Shown piece by piece: positions 53,057 through 64,000 of a DNA stretch of 64,000 nucleotides (the stretch's first letter is position 1; each line of letters starts with the position of its first letter). Both the position numbers and the translations under genes were made by a program. The notes under the pieces are model-generated. The model was given only the letters and a program-made list of their open reading frames with translations, was not told the DNA's origin and made no database searches. This stretch comes from Hippophae tibetana (lineage: Eukaryota; Streptophyta; Magnoliopsida; Rosales; Elaeagnaceae): NCBI GenBank assembly GCA_037013495.1, contig JAZDXN010000030.1, forward strand, positions 1,240,001 to 1,304,000, read 5' to 3'.

Positions 53057-56000
53057 GTAATTGGTAAAATTATACAAATAAGAGTAGATTATAATTTATA
53101 CATACGTAATTTTGGTATCATATTATGAGCTAATAAATATTTTACATATTTTGTTAATATTTCTTTGAAGTATTACTTTTATAATTAGGAATATGTCTAA
53201 CAATTCTACAAACATAAATACGGATTACCAAAATTCATAAATTATCTCGATACAAAAATGCCTCGTTTGCATGCAAACATTCAAACAATAAATTTGTATT
53301 GTATATAAGATCTCCAAATATAACTATATGTTCTTCTACAAGTTCAATATGAAGTGTTACCATTATTCTCACTACAAACAGCTTCTATATATAGGTTAAT
53401 ATAACTGAAAATCATTTATTTTTGCCAACTAATTCAGAGTAAAATAAATTGGTTTAATGTAATTTTCTCTACCAAATGTCTTATTTTTTTTGGCCAAAAT
53501 TAAAATATGTTAAAGTTATATAAAATAAATAAACTCACTTTTACTATTTTATAATAAATGTATTAAAAATGTTATAAATAAATAAATAATACATAAATTT
53601 TTTCCTTTATTTGAAATAAATCATATTAAATCAAATCACATATAAGTAGATACTATAAATATATAAATTAGATTGAATGAAATCATTATTTACCAATTAA
53701 AAAAACCTATTAGTCGTTGAAATACTATAAACTCCACAAGTATCTTAAAAGTAGGAGAAATTGGAAAACCAAGATTAAGAGACAAGAGGATTACCCTTTG
53801 TAGTGTCGATACCTTAGACATGATCGTGCAATATCCAACAAAATTATGCACGTAATTGTTAAACTTATACAAATAACAGTAGATTATAATTTATACATAC
53901 GTAATTTTGGTATCATAATATGAGCTAATAAATATTTTACATATTTTGTTAATATTTCTTTGAAATCTTACTTTTATAATTAGGAATATGTCTAACAATT
54001 CTACAAACATAAATACGGATTCCCAAAATTCATAAATTATCTCGATACAAAAATTCCTCCTTTGCATGCAAACATTCAAACAATAAATTTGTATTGTATA
54101 TAAGATCTCCAAATATAACTATATTATCTTCGACAAGTTCAATATGAAGTGTTACCATTATTCTCCCTACAAACAGCTTCTATATATAGGTTAATATAAT
54201 TGAAAATCATTTTTTTTGCCAACTAATTCAGAGTAAAATAAATTGGTTTAATGTAATTTTCTCTACCAAATGTCTTATTTTGTTTTGCAAAAATTAAAAT
54301 ATGTTAAAGTTTTATAAAATAAATAAACTCACTTTTACTATTTTATAATAAATGTATTAAAAATGTTATAAATAAATAAATAATACATAAAGTGTTTCCT
54401 TTATGTGAAATAAATCATATTAAATAAAATAATATATAAGTAGATACTATAAATATATGTATTAGATTGAATGAAATCATTATTTACCAATTAAAAAAAG
54501 CTATTAGTCGTTGAAATATCATACATTCCACATGTATCTTAAAAGTAGGCGAAATTGGAAAACCAAGATTAAGAGACAAGAGGATTACCCTTTGTGGTGT
54601 CGATACCCTAGACATGATCGTGCAATATCCAACAAAATTATGCACGTAATTGTTAAAATTATACAAATAAGAGTAGATTATAATTTATACATACGTAATT
54701 TTGGTATCATATTATGAGCTAATAAATATTTTACATATTTTGTTAATATTTCTTTGAAGTCTTACTTTTATAATTAGGAATATGTCTAACAATTCTACAA
54801 ACATAAATACGGATTGCCAAAATTCATAAATTATCTCGATACAAAAATTCCTCGTTTGCATGCAAACATTCAAACAATAAATTTGTATTGTATATAAGAT
54901 CTCCAAATATAACTATATTATCTTCTACAAGTTCAATATGAAGTGTTACCATTATTCTCCCTACAAACAGCTTCTATATATAGGTTAATATAACTGAAAA
55001 TCATTTATTTTTGCCAACTAATTCAGAGTAAAATAAATTGGTTTAATGTAATTTTCTCTACCAAATGTCTTATTTTTTTTGGCAAAAATTAAAATATGTT
55101 AAAGTTATATAAAATAAATAAACTCACTTTTACTATTTTATAATAAATGTATTATAAATTTTATAAAATAAATAAATAATACATAAATTTTTTCCTTTAC
55201 TTGAAATAAATCATATTAAATAAAATCATATATAAGTAGATACTATAAATATATATATTAGATTGAATGAAATGATTATTTACCAATTAAAAAAAGCTAT
55301 TAGTGGTTGAAATATCATACATTCCACATGTATCTTAAAAGTAGGAGAAATTGGACAACCAAGATTAAGAGACATGGGGTTTACCCTTTGTGGTGTCGAT
55401 ACCCTAGACATGATCGTGCAATATCCAACAAAATTATGCACGTAATTGTTAAACTTATACAAATAATAGTAGATTATAATTTATACATACGTAATTTTGG
55501 TATCATATTATGAGCTAATAAATATTTTACATATTTTGTTAATATTTCTTTGAAGTCTTACTTTTATAATTAGGAATATGTCTAACCATTCTACAAACAT
55601 AAATACGGATTGCCAAAATTCATAAATTATCTCGATACAAAAATTCCTCCTTTGCATGCAAACATTCAAACAATAAATTTGTATTGTATATAAGATTTCC
55701 AAATATAACTATATTATCTTGTACAAGTTCAATATGAAGTGTTACCATTATTCTCCCTACAAACAGCTTCTATATATAGGTTAATATAATTGAAAATCAT
55801 TTTTTTTGCCAACTAATTCAGAGTAAAATAAATTGGTTTAATGTAATTTTCTCTACCAAATGTCTTATTTTGTTTTGCAAAAATTAAAATATGTTAAAGT
55901 TATATAAAATAAATAAACTCACTTTTACTATTTTATTATAAATGTATTAAAAATGTTATAAATAAATAAATAATACATAAATTTTTTCCTTTATTTGAAA

Positions 56001-57030
56001 TAAATCATATTAAATAAAATCACATATAAGTAGATACTATAAATATATAAATTAGATTGAATGAAATCATTATTTACCAATTAAAAAAAGCTATTAGTCG
56101 TTGAAATATAATACATTCAACAAGTATCTTAAAAGTAGGAGAAATAGGAAAACCAAGATTAAGAGACAAGAGGATTACCCTTTGTAGTGTCGATACCCTA
56201 GACATGATCGTGTAATATCCAACAAAATTATGCACGTAATTGTTAAACTTATACAAATAAGAGTAGATTATAATTTATACATACGTAATTTTGGTATCAT
56301 ATTATGAGCTAATAAATATTTTACATATTTTGTTAATATTTCTTTGAAGTCTTACTTTTATAATTAGGAATATGTCTGACAATTCTACCAACATAAATAC
56401 GGATTGCCAAAATTCATAAATTATCTAGATACAAAAATTCCTCGTTTGCATGCAATCATTCAAACAATAAATTTGTATTGTATATAAGATCTCCAAATAT
56501 AACTATATTATCTTCTACAAGTTCAATATGAAGTGTTACCATTATTCTCCCTACAAACAGCTTCTATATATAGGTTAATATAACTGAAAATCATTTTTTT
56601 TGCCAACTAATTCAGAGTAAAATAAATTGGTTTAATGTAATTTTCTCTACCAAATGTCTTATTTTGTTTTGCAAAAATTAAAATATGTTAAAGTTATATA
56701 AAATAAATAAACTCACTTTTACTATTTTATAATAAATGTATTATAAATTTTATAAAATAAATAAATAATACATAAATTTTTTCCTTTACTTGAAATAAAT
56801 CATATTAAATAAAATCATATATAAGTAGATACTATAAATATATATAATAGATTGAATGAAATGATTATTTACCAATTAAAAAAAGCTATTAGTGGTTGAA
56901 ATATCATACATTCCACATGTATCTTAAAAGTAGGAGAAATTGGACAACCAAGATTAAGAGACATGGGGTTTACCCTTTGTGGTGTCGATACCCTAGACAT
57001 GATCGTGCAATATCCAACAAAATTATGCAC
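53057..57030. repeat. 5-monomer higher-order repeat (3974 bp), copy 1
   Basis: Anchors 53690, 54484, 55280, 56074 and 56869 recur at 57664, 58458, 59255, 60048 and 60843. The order is a 1/5 mosaic, then 6, 7, 2, 7. The start is marked by aattggtaaaatta near 53060, which recurs near 57034, 61008 and 63392. Confidence 0.9.
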
Positions 57031-60000
57031 GTAATTGGTAAAATTATACAAATAAGAGTAGATTATAATTTATACATACGTAATTTTGGTATCATATTAT
57101 GAGCTAATAAATATTTTACATATTTTGTTAATATTTCTTTGAAGTCTTACTTTTATAATTAGGAATATGTCTAACAATTCTACAAACATAAATACGGATT
57201 ACCAAAATTCATAAATTATCTCGATACAAAAATTCCTCGTTTGCATGCAAACATTCAAACAATAAATTTGTATTGTATATAAGATCTCCAAATATAACTA
57301 TATGTTCTTCTACAAGTTCAATATGAAGTGTTACCATTATTCTCACTACAAACAGCTTCTATATATAGGTTAATATAACTGAAAATCATTTATTTTTGCC
57401 AACTAATTCAGAGTAAAATAAATTGGTTTAATGTAATTTTCTCTACCAAATGTCTTATTTTTTTTGGCCAAAATTAAAATATGTTAAAGTTATATAAAAT
57501 AAATAAACTCACTTTTACTATTTTATAATAAATGTATTAAAAATGTTATAAATAAATAAATAATACATAAATTTTTTCCTTTATTTGAAATAAATCATAT
57601 TAAATCAAATCACATATAAGTAGATACTATAAATATATAAATTAGATTGAATGAAATCATTATTTACCAATTAAAAAAACCTATTAGTCGTTGAAATACT
57701 ATAAACTCCACAAGTATCTTAAAAGTAGGAGAAATTGGAAAACCAAGATTAAGAGACAAGAGGATTACCCTTTGTAGTGTCGATACCCTAGACATGATCG
57801 TGCAATATCCAACAAAATTATGCACGTAATTGTTAAACTTATACAAATAACAGTAGATTATAATTTATACATACGTAATTTTGGTATCATAATATGAGCT
57901 AATAAATATTTTACATATTTTGTTAATATTTCTTTGAAATCTTACTTTTATAATTAGGAATATGTCTAACAATTCTACAAACATAAATACGGATTCCCAA
58001 AATTCATAAATTATCTCGATACAAAAATTCCTCCTTTGCATGCAAACATTCAAACAATAAATTTGTATTGTATATAAGATCTCCAAATATAACTATATTA
58101 TCTTCGACAAGTTCAATATGAAGTGTTACCATTATTCTCCCTACAAACAGCTTCTATATATAGGTTAATATAATTGAAAATCATTTTTTTTGCCAACTAA
58201 TTCAGAGTAAAATAAATTGGTTTAATGTAATTTTCTCTACCAAATGTCTTATTTTGTTTTGCAAAAATTAAAATATGTTAAAGTTTTATAAAATAAATAA
58301 ACTCACTTTTACTATTTTATAATAAATGTATTAAAAATGTTATAAATAAATAAATAATACATAAAGTGTTTCCTTTATGTGAAATAAATCATATTAAATA
58401 AAATAATATATAAGTAGATACTATAAATATATGTATTAGATTGAATGAAATCATTATTTACCAATTAAAAAAAGCTATTAGTCGTTGAAATATCATACAT
58501 TCCACATGTATCTTAAAAGTAGGCGAAATTGGAAAACCAAGATTAAGAGACAAGAGGATTACCCTTTGTGGTGTCGATACCCTAGACATGATCGTGCAAT
58601 ATCCAACAAAATTATGCACGTAATTGTTAAAATTATACAAATAAGAGTAGATTATAATTTATACATACGTAATTTTGGTATCATATTATGAGCTAATAAA
58701 TATTTTACATATTTTGTTAATATTTCTTTGAAGTCTTACTTTTATAATTAGGAATATGTCTAACAATTCTACAAACATAAATACGGATTGCCAAAATTCA
58801 TAAATTATCTGGATACAAAAATTCCTCGTTTGCATGCAAACATTCAAACAATAAATTTGTATTGTATATAAGATCTCCAAATATAACTATATTATCTTCT
58901 ACAAGTTCAATATGAAGTGTTACCATTATTCTCCCTACAAACAGCTTCTATATATAGGTTAATATAACTGAAAATCATTTATTTTTGCCAACTAATTCAG
59001 AGTAAAATAAATTGGTTTAATGTAATTTTCTCTACCAAATGTCTTATTTTTTTTTGGCTAAAATTAAAATATGTTAAAGTTATATAAAATAAATAAACTC
59101 ACTTTTACTATTTTATAATAAATGTATTATAAATTTTATAAAATAAATAAATAATACATAAATTTTTTCCTTTACTTGAAATAAATCATATTAAATAAAA
59201 TCATATATAAGTAGATACTATAAATATATATATTAGATTGAATGAAATGATTATTTACCAATTAAAAAAAGCTATTAGTGGTTGAAATATCATACATTCC
59301 ACATGTATCTTAAAAGTAGGAGAAATTGGACAACCAAGATTAAGAGACATGGGGTTTACCCTTTGTGGTGTCGATACCCTAGACATGATCGTGCAATATC
59401 CAACAAAATTATGCACGTAATTGTTAAACTTATACAAATAACAGTAGATTATAATTTATACATACGTAATTTTGGTATCATATTATGAGCTAATAAATAT
59501 TTTACATATTTTGTTAATATTTCTTTGAAGTCTTACTTTTATAATTAGGAATATGTCTAACCATTCTACAAACATAAATACGGATTGCCAAATTTCATAA
59601 ATTATCTCGATACAAAAATTCCTCCTTTGCATGCAAACATTCAAACAATAAATTTGTATTGTATATAAGATGTCCAAATATAACTATATTATCTTGTACA
59701 AGTTCAATATGAAGTGTTACCATTATTCTCCCTACAAACAGCTTCTATATATAGGTTAATATAATTGAAAATCATTTTTTTTGCCAACTAATTCAGAGTA
59801 AAATAAATTGGTTTAATGTAATTTTCTCTACCAAATGTCTTATTTTGTTTTGCAAAAATTAAAATATGTTAAAGTTATAAAAATAAATAAACTCACTTTT
59901 ACTATTTTATTATAAATGTATTAAAAATGTTATAAATAAATAAATAATACATAAATTTTTTCCTTTATTTGAAATAAATCATATTAAATAAAATCACATA

Positions 60001-61004
60001 TAAGTAGATACTATAAATATATAAATTAGATTGAATGAAATCATTATTTACCAATTAAAAAAAGCTATTAGTCGTTGAAATATAATACATTCAACAAGTA
60101 TCTTAAAAGTAGGAGAAATAGGAAAACCAAGATTAAGAGACAAGAGGATTACCCTTTGTAGTGTCGATACCGTAGACATGATCGTGTAATATCCAACAAA
60201 ATTATGCACGTAATTGTTAAACTTATACAAATAAGAGTAGATTATAATTTATACATACGTAATTTTGGTATCATATTATGAGCTAATAAATATTTTACAT
60301 ATTTTGTTAATATTTCTTTGAAGTCTTACTTTTATAATTAGGAATATGTCTGACAATTCTACCAACATAAATACGGATTGCCAAAATTCATAAATTATCT
60401 AGATACAAAAATTCCTCGTTTGCATGCAATCATTCAAACAATAAATTTGTATTGTATATAAGATCTCCAAATATAACTATATTATCTTCTACAAGTTCAA
60501 TATGAAGTGTTACCATTATTCTCCCTACAAACAGCTTCTATATATAGGTTAATATAACTGAAAATCATTTTTTTTGCCAACTAATTCAGAGTAAAATAAA
60601 TTGGTTTAATGTAATTTTCTCTACCAAATGTCTTATTTTGTTTTGCAAAAATTAAAATATGTTAAAGTTATATAAAATAAATAAACTCACTTTTACTATT
60701 TTATAATAAATGTATTATAAATTTTATAAAATAAATAAATAATACATAAATTTTTTCCTTTACTTGAAATAAATCATATTAAATAAAATCATATATAAGT
60801 AGATACTATAAATATATATATTAGATTGAATGAAATGATTATTTACCAATTAAAAAAAGCTATTAGTGGTTGAAATATCATACATTCCACATGTATCTTA
60901 AAAGTAGGAGAAATTGGACAACCAAGATTAAGAGACATGGGGTTTACCCTTTGTGGTGTCGATACCCTAGACATGATCGTGCAATATCCAACAAAATTAT
61001 GCAC
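57031..61004. repeat. 5-monomer higher-order repeat (3974 bp), copy 2
   Basis: Second copy of 53057-57030. Private changes include tatctggatac near 58807, a longer T-run and ggctaaaatt near 59050, attgccaaatttc near 59585, a shortened agttataaaaat near 59874 and ataccgtag near 60169. Confidence 0.9.
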
Positions 61005-61850
61005 GTAATTGGTAAAATTATACAAATAAGAGTAGATTATAATTTATACATACGTAATTTTGGTATCATATTATGAGCTAATAAATATTTTACATATTTT
61101 GTTAATATTTCTTTGAAGTCTTACTTTTATAATTAGGAATATGTCTAACAATTCTACAAACATAAATACGGATTACCAAAATTCATAAATTATCTCGATA
61201 CAAAAATTCCTCGTTTGCATGCAAACATTCAAACAATAAATTTGTATTGTATATAAGATCTCCAAATATAACTATATGTTCTTCTACAAGTTCAATATGA
61301 AGTGTTACCATTATTCTCACTACAAACAGCTTCTATATATAGGTTAATATAACTGAAAATCATTTATTTTTGCCAACTAATTCAGAGTAAAATAAATTGG
61401 TTTAATGTAATTTTCTCTACCAAATGTCTTATTTTTTTTGGCCAAAATTAAAATATGTTAAAGTTATATAAAATAAATAAACTCACTTTTACTATTTTAT
61501 AATAAATGTATTAAAAATGTTATAAATAAATAAATAATACATAAATTTTTTCCTTTATTTGAAATAAATCATATTAAATCAAATCACATATAAGTAGATA
61601 CTATAAATATATAAATTAGATTGAATGAAATCATTATTTACCAATTAAAAAAACCTATTAGTCGTTGAAATACTATAAATTCCACAAGTATCTTAAAAGT
61701 AGGAGAAATTGGAAAACCAAGATTAAGAGACAAGAGGATTACCCTTTGTAGTGTCGATACCCTAGACATGATCGTGCAATATCCAACAAAATTATGCACG
61801 TAATTGTTAAACTTATACAAATAACAGTAGATTATAATTTATACATACGT
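61005..61850. repeat. 5-monomer higher-order repeat, partial copy 3
   Basis: The third start of the 3974-bp unit matches 57031-57875, then departs near 61855: the tail reads catattatgag here but cataatatgag in the two full copies. The departure is the switch point to the 3-monomer period. Confidence 0.82.
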
Positions 61851-64000
61851 AATTTTGGTATCATATTATGAGCTAATAAATATTTTACATATTTTGTTAA
61901 TATTTCTTTGAAGTCTTACTTTTATAATTAGGAATATGTCTAACCATTCTACAAACATAAATACGGATTGCCAAAATTCATAAATTATCTCGATACAAAA
62001 ATTCCTCCTTTGCATGCAAACATTCAAACAATAAATTTGTATTGTATATAAGATCTCCAAATATAACTATATTATCTTGTACAAGTTCAATATGAAGTGT
62101 TACCATTATTCTCCCTACAAACAGCTTCTATATATAGGTTAATATAATTGAAAATCATTTTTTTTGCCAACTAATTCAGAGTAAAATAAATTGGTTTAAT
62201 GTAATTTTCTCTACCAAATGTCTTATTTTGTTTTGCAAAAATTAAAATATGTTAAAGTTATATAAAATAAATAAACTCACTTTTACTATTTTATTATAAA
62301 TGTATTAAAAATGTTATAAATAAATAAATAATACATAAATTTTTTCCTTTATTTGAAATAAATCATATTAAATAAAATCACATATAAGTAGATACTATAA
62401 ATATATAAATTAGATTGAATGAAATCATTATTTACCAATTAAAAAAAGCTATTAGTCGTTGAAATATAATACATTCAACAAGTATCTTAAAAGTAGGAGA
62501 AATAGGAAAACCAAGATTAAGAGACAAGAGGATTACCCTTTGTAGTGTCGATACCCTAGACATGATCGTGTAATATCCAACAAAATTATGCACGTAATTG
62601 TTAAACTTATACAAATAAGAGTAGATTATAATTTATACATACGTAATTTTGGTATCATATTATGAGCTAATAAATATTTTACATATTTTGTTAATATTTC
62701 TTTGAAGTCTTACTTTTATAATTAGGAATATGTCTGACAATTCTACCAACATAAATACGGATTGCCAAAATTCATAAATTATCTAGATACAAAAATTCCT
62801 CGTTTGCATGCAATCATTCAAACAATAAATTTGTATTGTATATAAGATCTCCAAATATAACTATATTATCTTCTACAAGTTCAATATGAAGTGTTACCAT
62901 TATTCTCCCTACAAACAGCTTCTATATATAGGTTAATATAACTGAAAATCATTTTTTTTGCCAACTAATTCAGAGTAAAATAAATTGGTTTAATGTAATT
63001 TTCTCTACCAAATGTCTTATTTTGTTTTGCAAAAATTAAAATATGTTAAAGTTATATAAAATAAATAAACTCACTTTTACTATTTTATAATAAATGTATT
63101 ATAAATTTTATAAAATAAATAAATAATACATAAATTTTTTCCTTTACTTGAAATAAATCATATTAAATAAAATCATATATAAGTAGATACTATAAATATA
63201 TATATTAGATTGAATGAAATGATTATTTACCAATTAAAAAAAGCTATTAGTGGTTGAAATATCATACATTCCACATGTATCTTAAAAGTAGGAGAAATTG
63301 GACAACCAAGATTAAGAGACATGGGGTTTACCCTTTGTGGTGTCGATACCCTAGACATGATCGTGCAATATCCAACAAAATTATGCACGTAATTGGTAAA
63401 ATTATACAAATAAGAGTAGATTATAATTTATACATACGTAATTTTGGTATCATATTATGAGCTAATAAATATTTTACATATTTTGTTAATATTTCTTTGA
63501 AGTCTTACTTTTATAATTAGGAATATGTCTAACAATTCTACAAACATAAATACGGATTACCAAAATTCATAAATTATCTCGATACAAAAATTCCTCGTTT
63601 GCATGCAAACATTCAAACAATAAATTTGTATTGTATATAAGATCTCCAAATATAACTATATGTTCTTCTACAAGTTCAATATGAAGTGTTACCATTATTC
63701 TCACTACAAACAGCTTCTATATATAGGTTAATATAACTGAAAATCATTTATTTTTGCCAACTAATTCAGAGTAAAATAAATTGGTTTAATGTAATTTTCT
63801 CTACCAAATGTCTTATTTTTTTTGGCCAAAATTAAAATATGTTAAAGTTATATAAAATAAATAAACTCACTTTTACTATTTTATAATAAATGTATTAAAA
63901 ATGTTATAAATAAATAAATAATACATAAATTTTTTCCTTTATTTGAAATAAATCATATTAAATCAAATCACATATAAGTAGATACTATAAATATATAAAT
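61851..64000. repeat. 3-monomer period (2384 bp) at the right edge
   Basis: From about 61860 to the window end the sequence matches 59483-61616 at about 2384 bp. The anchors 62432 and 63227 correspond to 60048 and 60843, and the last partial monomer to the one at 61638. The subtypes run 1, 2, 7. Compared with the 5-mer to the left, the subtype 6 and 7 monomers (58458 and 59255) are skipped, with the join inside the monomer at 61638. Confidence 0.85.

Larger units (their letters stand above)
1..64000. repeat. Satellite DNA array, about 794-bp monomer, about 80.6 copies, head to tail
   Basis: The same roughly 794-bp sequence recurs from the first base to the last, always in one orientation. 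A convenient anchor is the short stretch ttaccaattaaa, or its variants, found at 467, 1261, 2055, 2850, 3640, 4435, 5229 and so on to 63227. Eighty anchors give a mean spacing of 794.4 bp. Most intervals are 794 or 795 bp; exceptions range from 790 (2850 to 3640) to 797 (20319 to 21116 and 58458 to 59255). Monomers differ by scattered substitutions and a few short indels, roughly a few percent by eye, and fall into recurring subtypes. No foreign sequence interrupts the array and no stretch lies outside it, so the whole window is gene-free repeat. Such arrays are characteristic of eukaryotic heterochromatin. Which compartment (centromere, pericentromere, subtelomere) cannot be told from sequence alone. 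Confidence 0.98.

Noticed and set aside
1-64000. CRISPR array
   Set aside because: Repeats are about 794 bp and contiguous, with no short repeat-spacer pattern.
1-64000. Ribosomal RNA intergenic spacer or organelle DNA
   Set aside because: No rRNA or tRNA gene occurs between the repeats, and no organelle gene is seen in 64 kb.

Overview
The window is one uninterrupted tandem array of an AT-rich satellite repeat. It holds about 80.6 copies of a monomer of roughly 794 bp (80 anchors from 467 to 63227, mean spacing 794.4 bp), all in the same orientation. It contains no recognisable protein-coding gene, RNA gene, transposon insertion or inversion. The array runs off both ends. One monomer counted by hand (1261-2054) has 178 G+C in 794 bp, about 22% GC. 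Within it a core of about 90 bp reaches about 40% GC, while other stretches fall to about 10%. Long uniform satellite arrays of this kind are typical of eukaryotic nuclear heterochromatin (centromeric, pericentromeric, subtelomeric or knob DNA). The sequence gives no firm clue to the species, and I do not recognise the family. A plant or animal nuclear genome is the reasonable guess.

Layout, using monomer subtypes recognised by shared variant bases: (i) 1-11070, two nearly identical copies of a 7-monomer higher-order repeat (HOR, 5557 bp). (ii) 11430-16196, three copies of a 2-monomer HOR (1589 bp). (iii) 16240-19150, a displaced run of the last four subtypes of the 7-mer. (iv) 19150-29180, an irregular mixture of three main subtypes. 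(v) 29180-35380, two copies of a 4-monomer HOR (3177 bp). (vi) 35381-37559, bridging monomers. (vii) 37560-40690, two copies of a 2-monomer HOR (1590 bp). (viii) 39124-53056, two copies of a 9-monomer HOR (7151 bp) that overlaps the preceding pair. (ix) 53057-61850, two and a fraction copies of a 5-monomer HOR (3974 bp). (x) 61851-64000, where the period changes to 3 monomers (2384 bp).

What the DNA records is concerted evolution. The same small set of subtypes has been reshuffled by unequal exchange into blocks of different periodicity, with patchwork hybrid monomers that look like gene-conversion products. Within each monomer the notable elements are a perfect 14-bp palindrome around an SphI site, a 15-bp interrupted palindrome, a 10-bp TA palindrome, a TATA-like stretch, and a pair of motifs resembling the A and B boxes of RNA polymerase III promoters. 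The promoter-like elements are inference only. Short reading frames of 60-75 codons recur in every monomer on both strands. I treat them as by-products of repetition, not genes. All identities and block edges were judged by eye, so edges are good to tens of bases.
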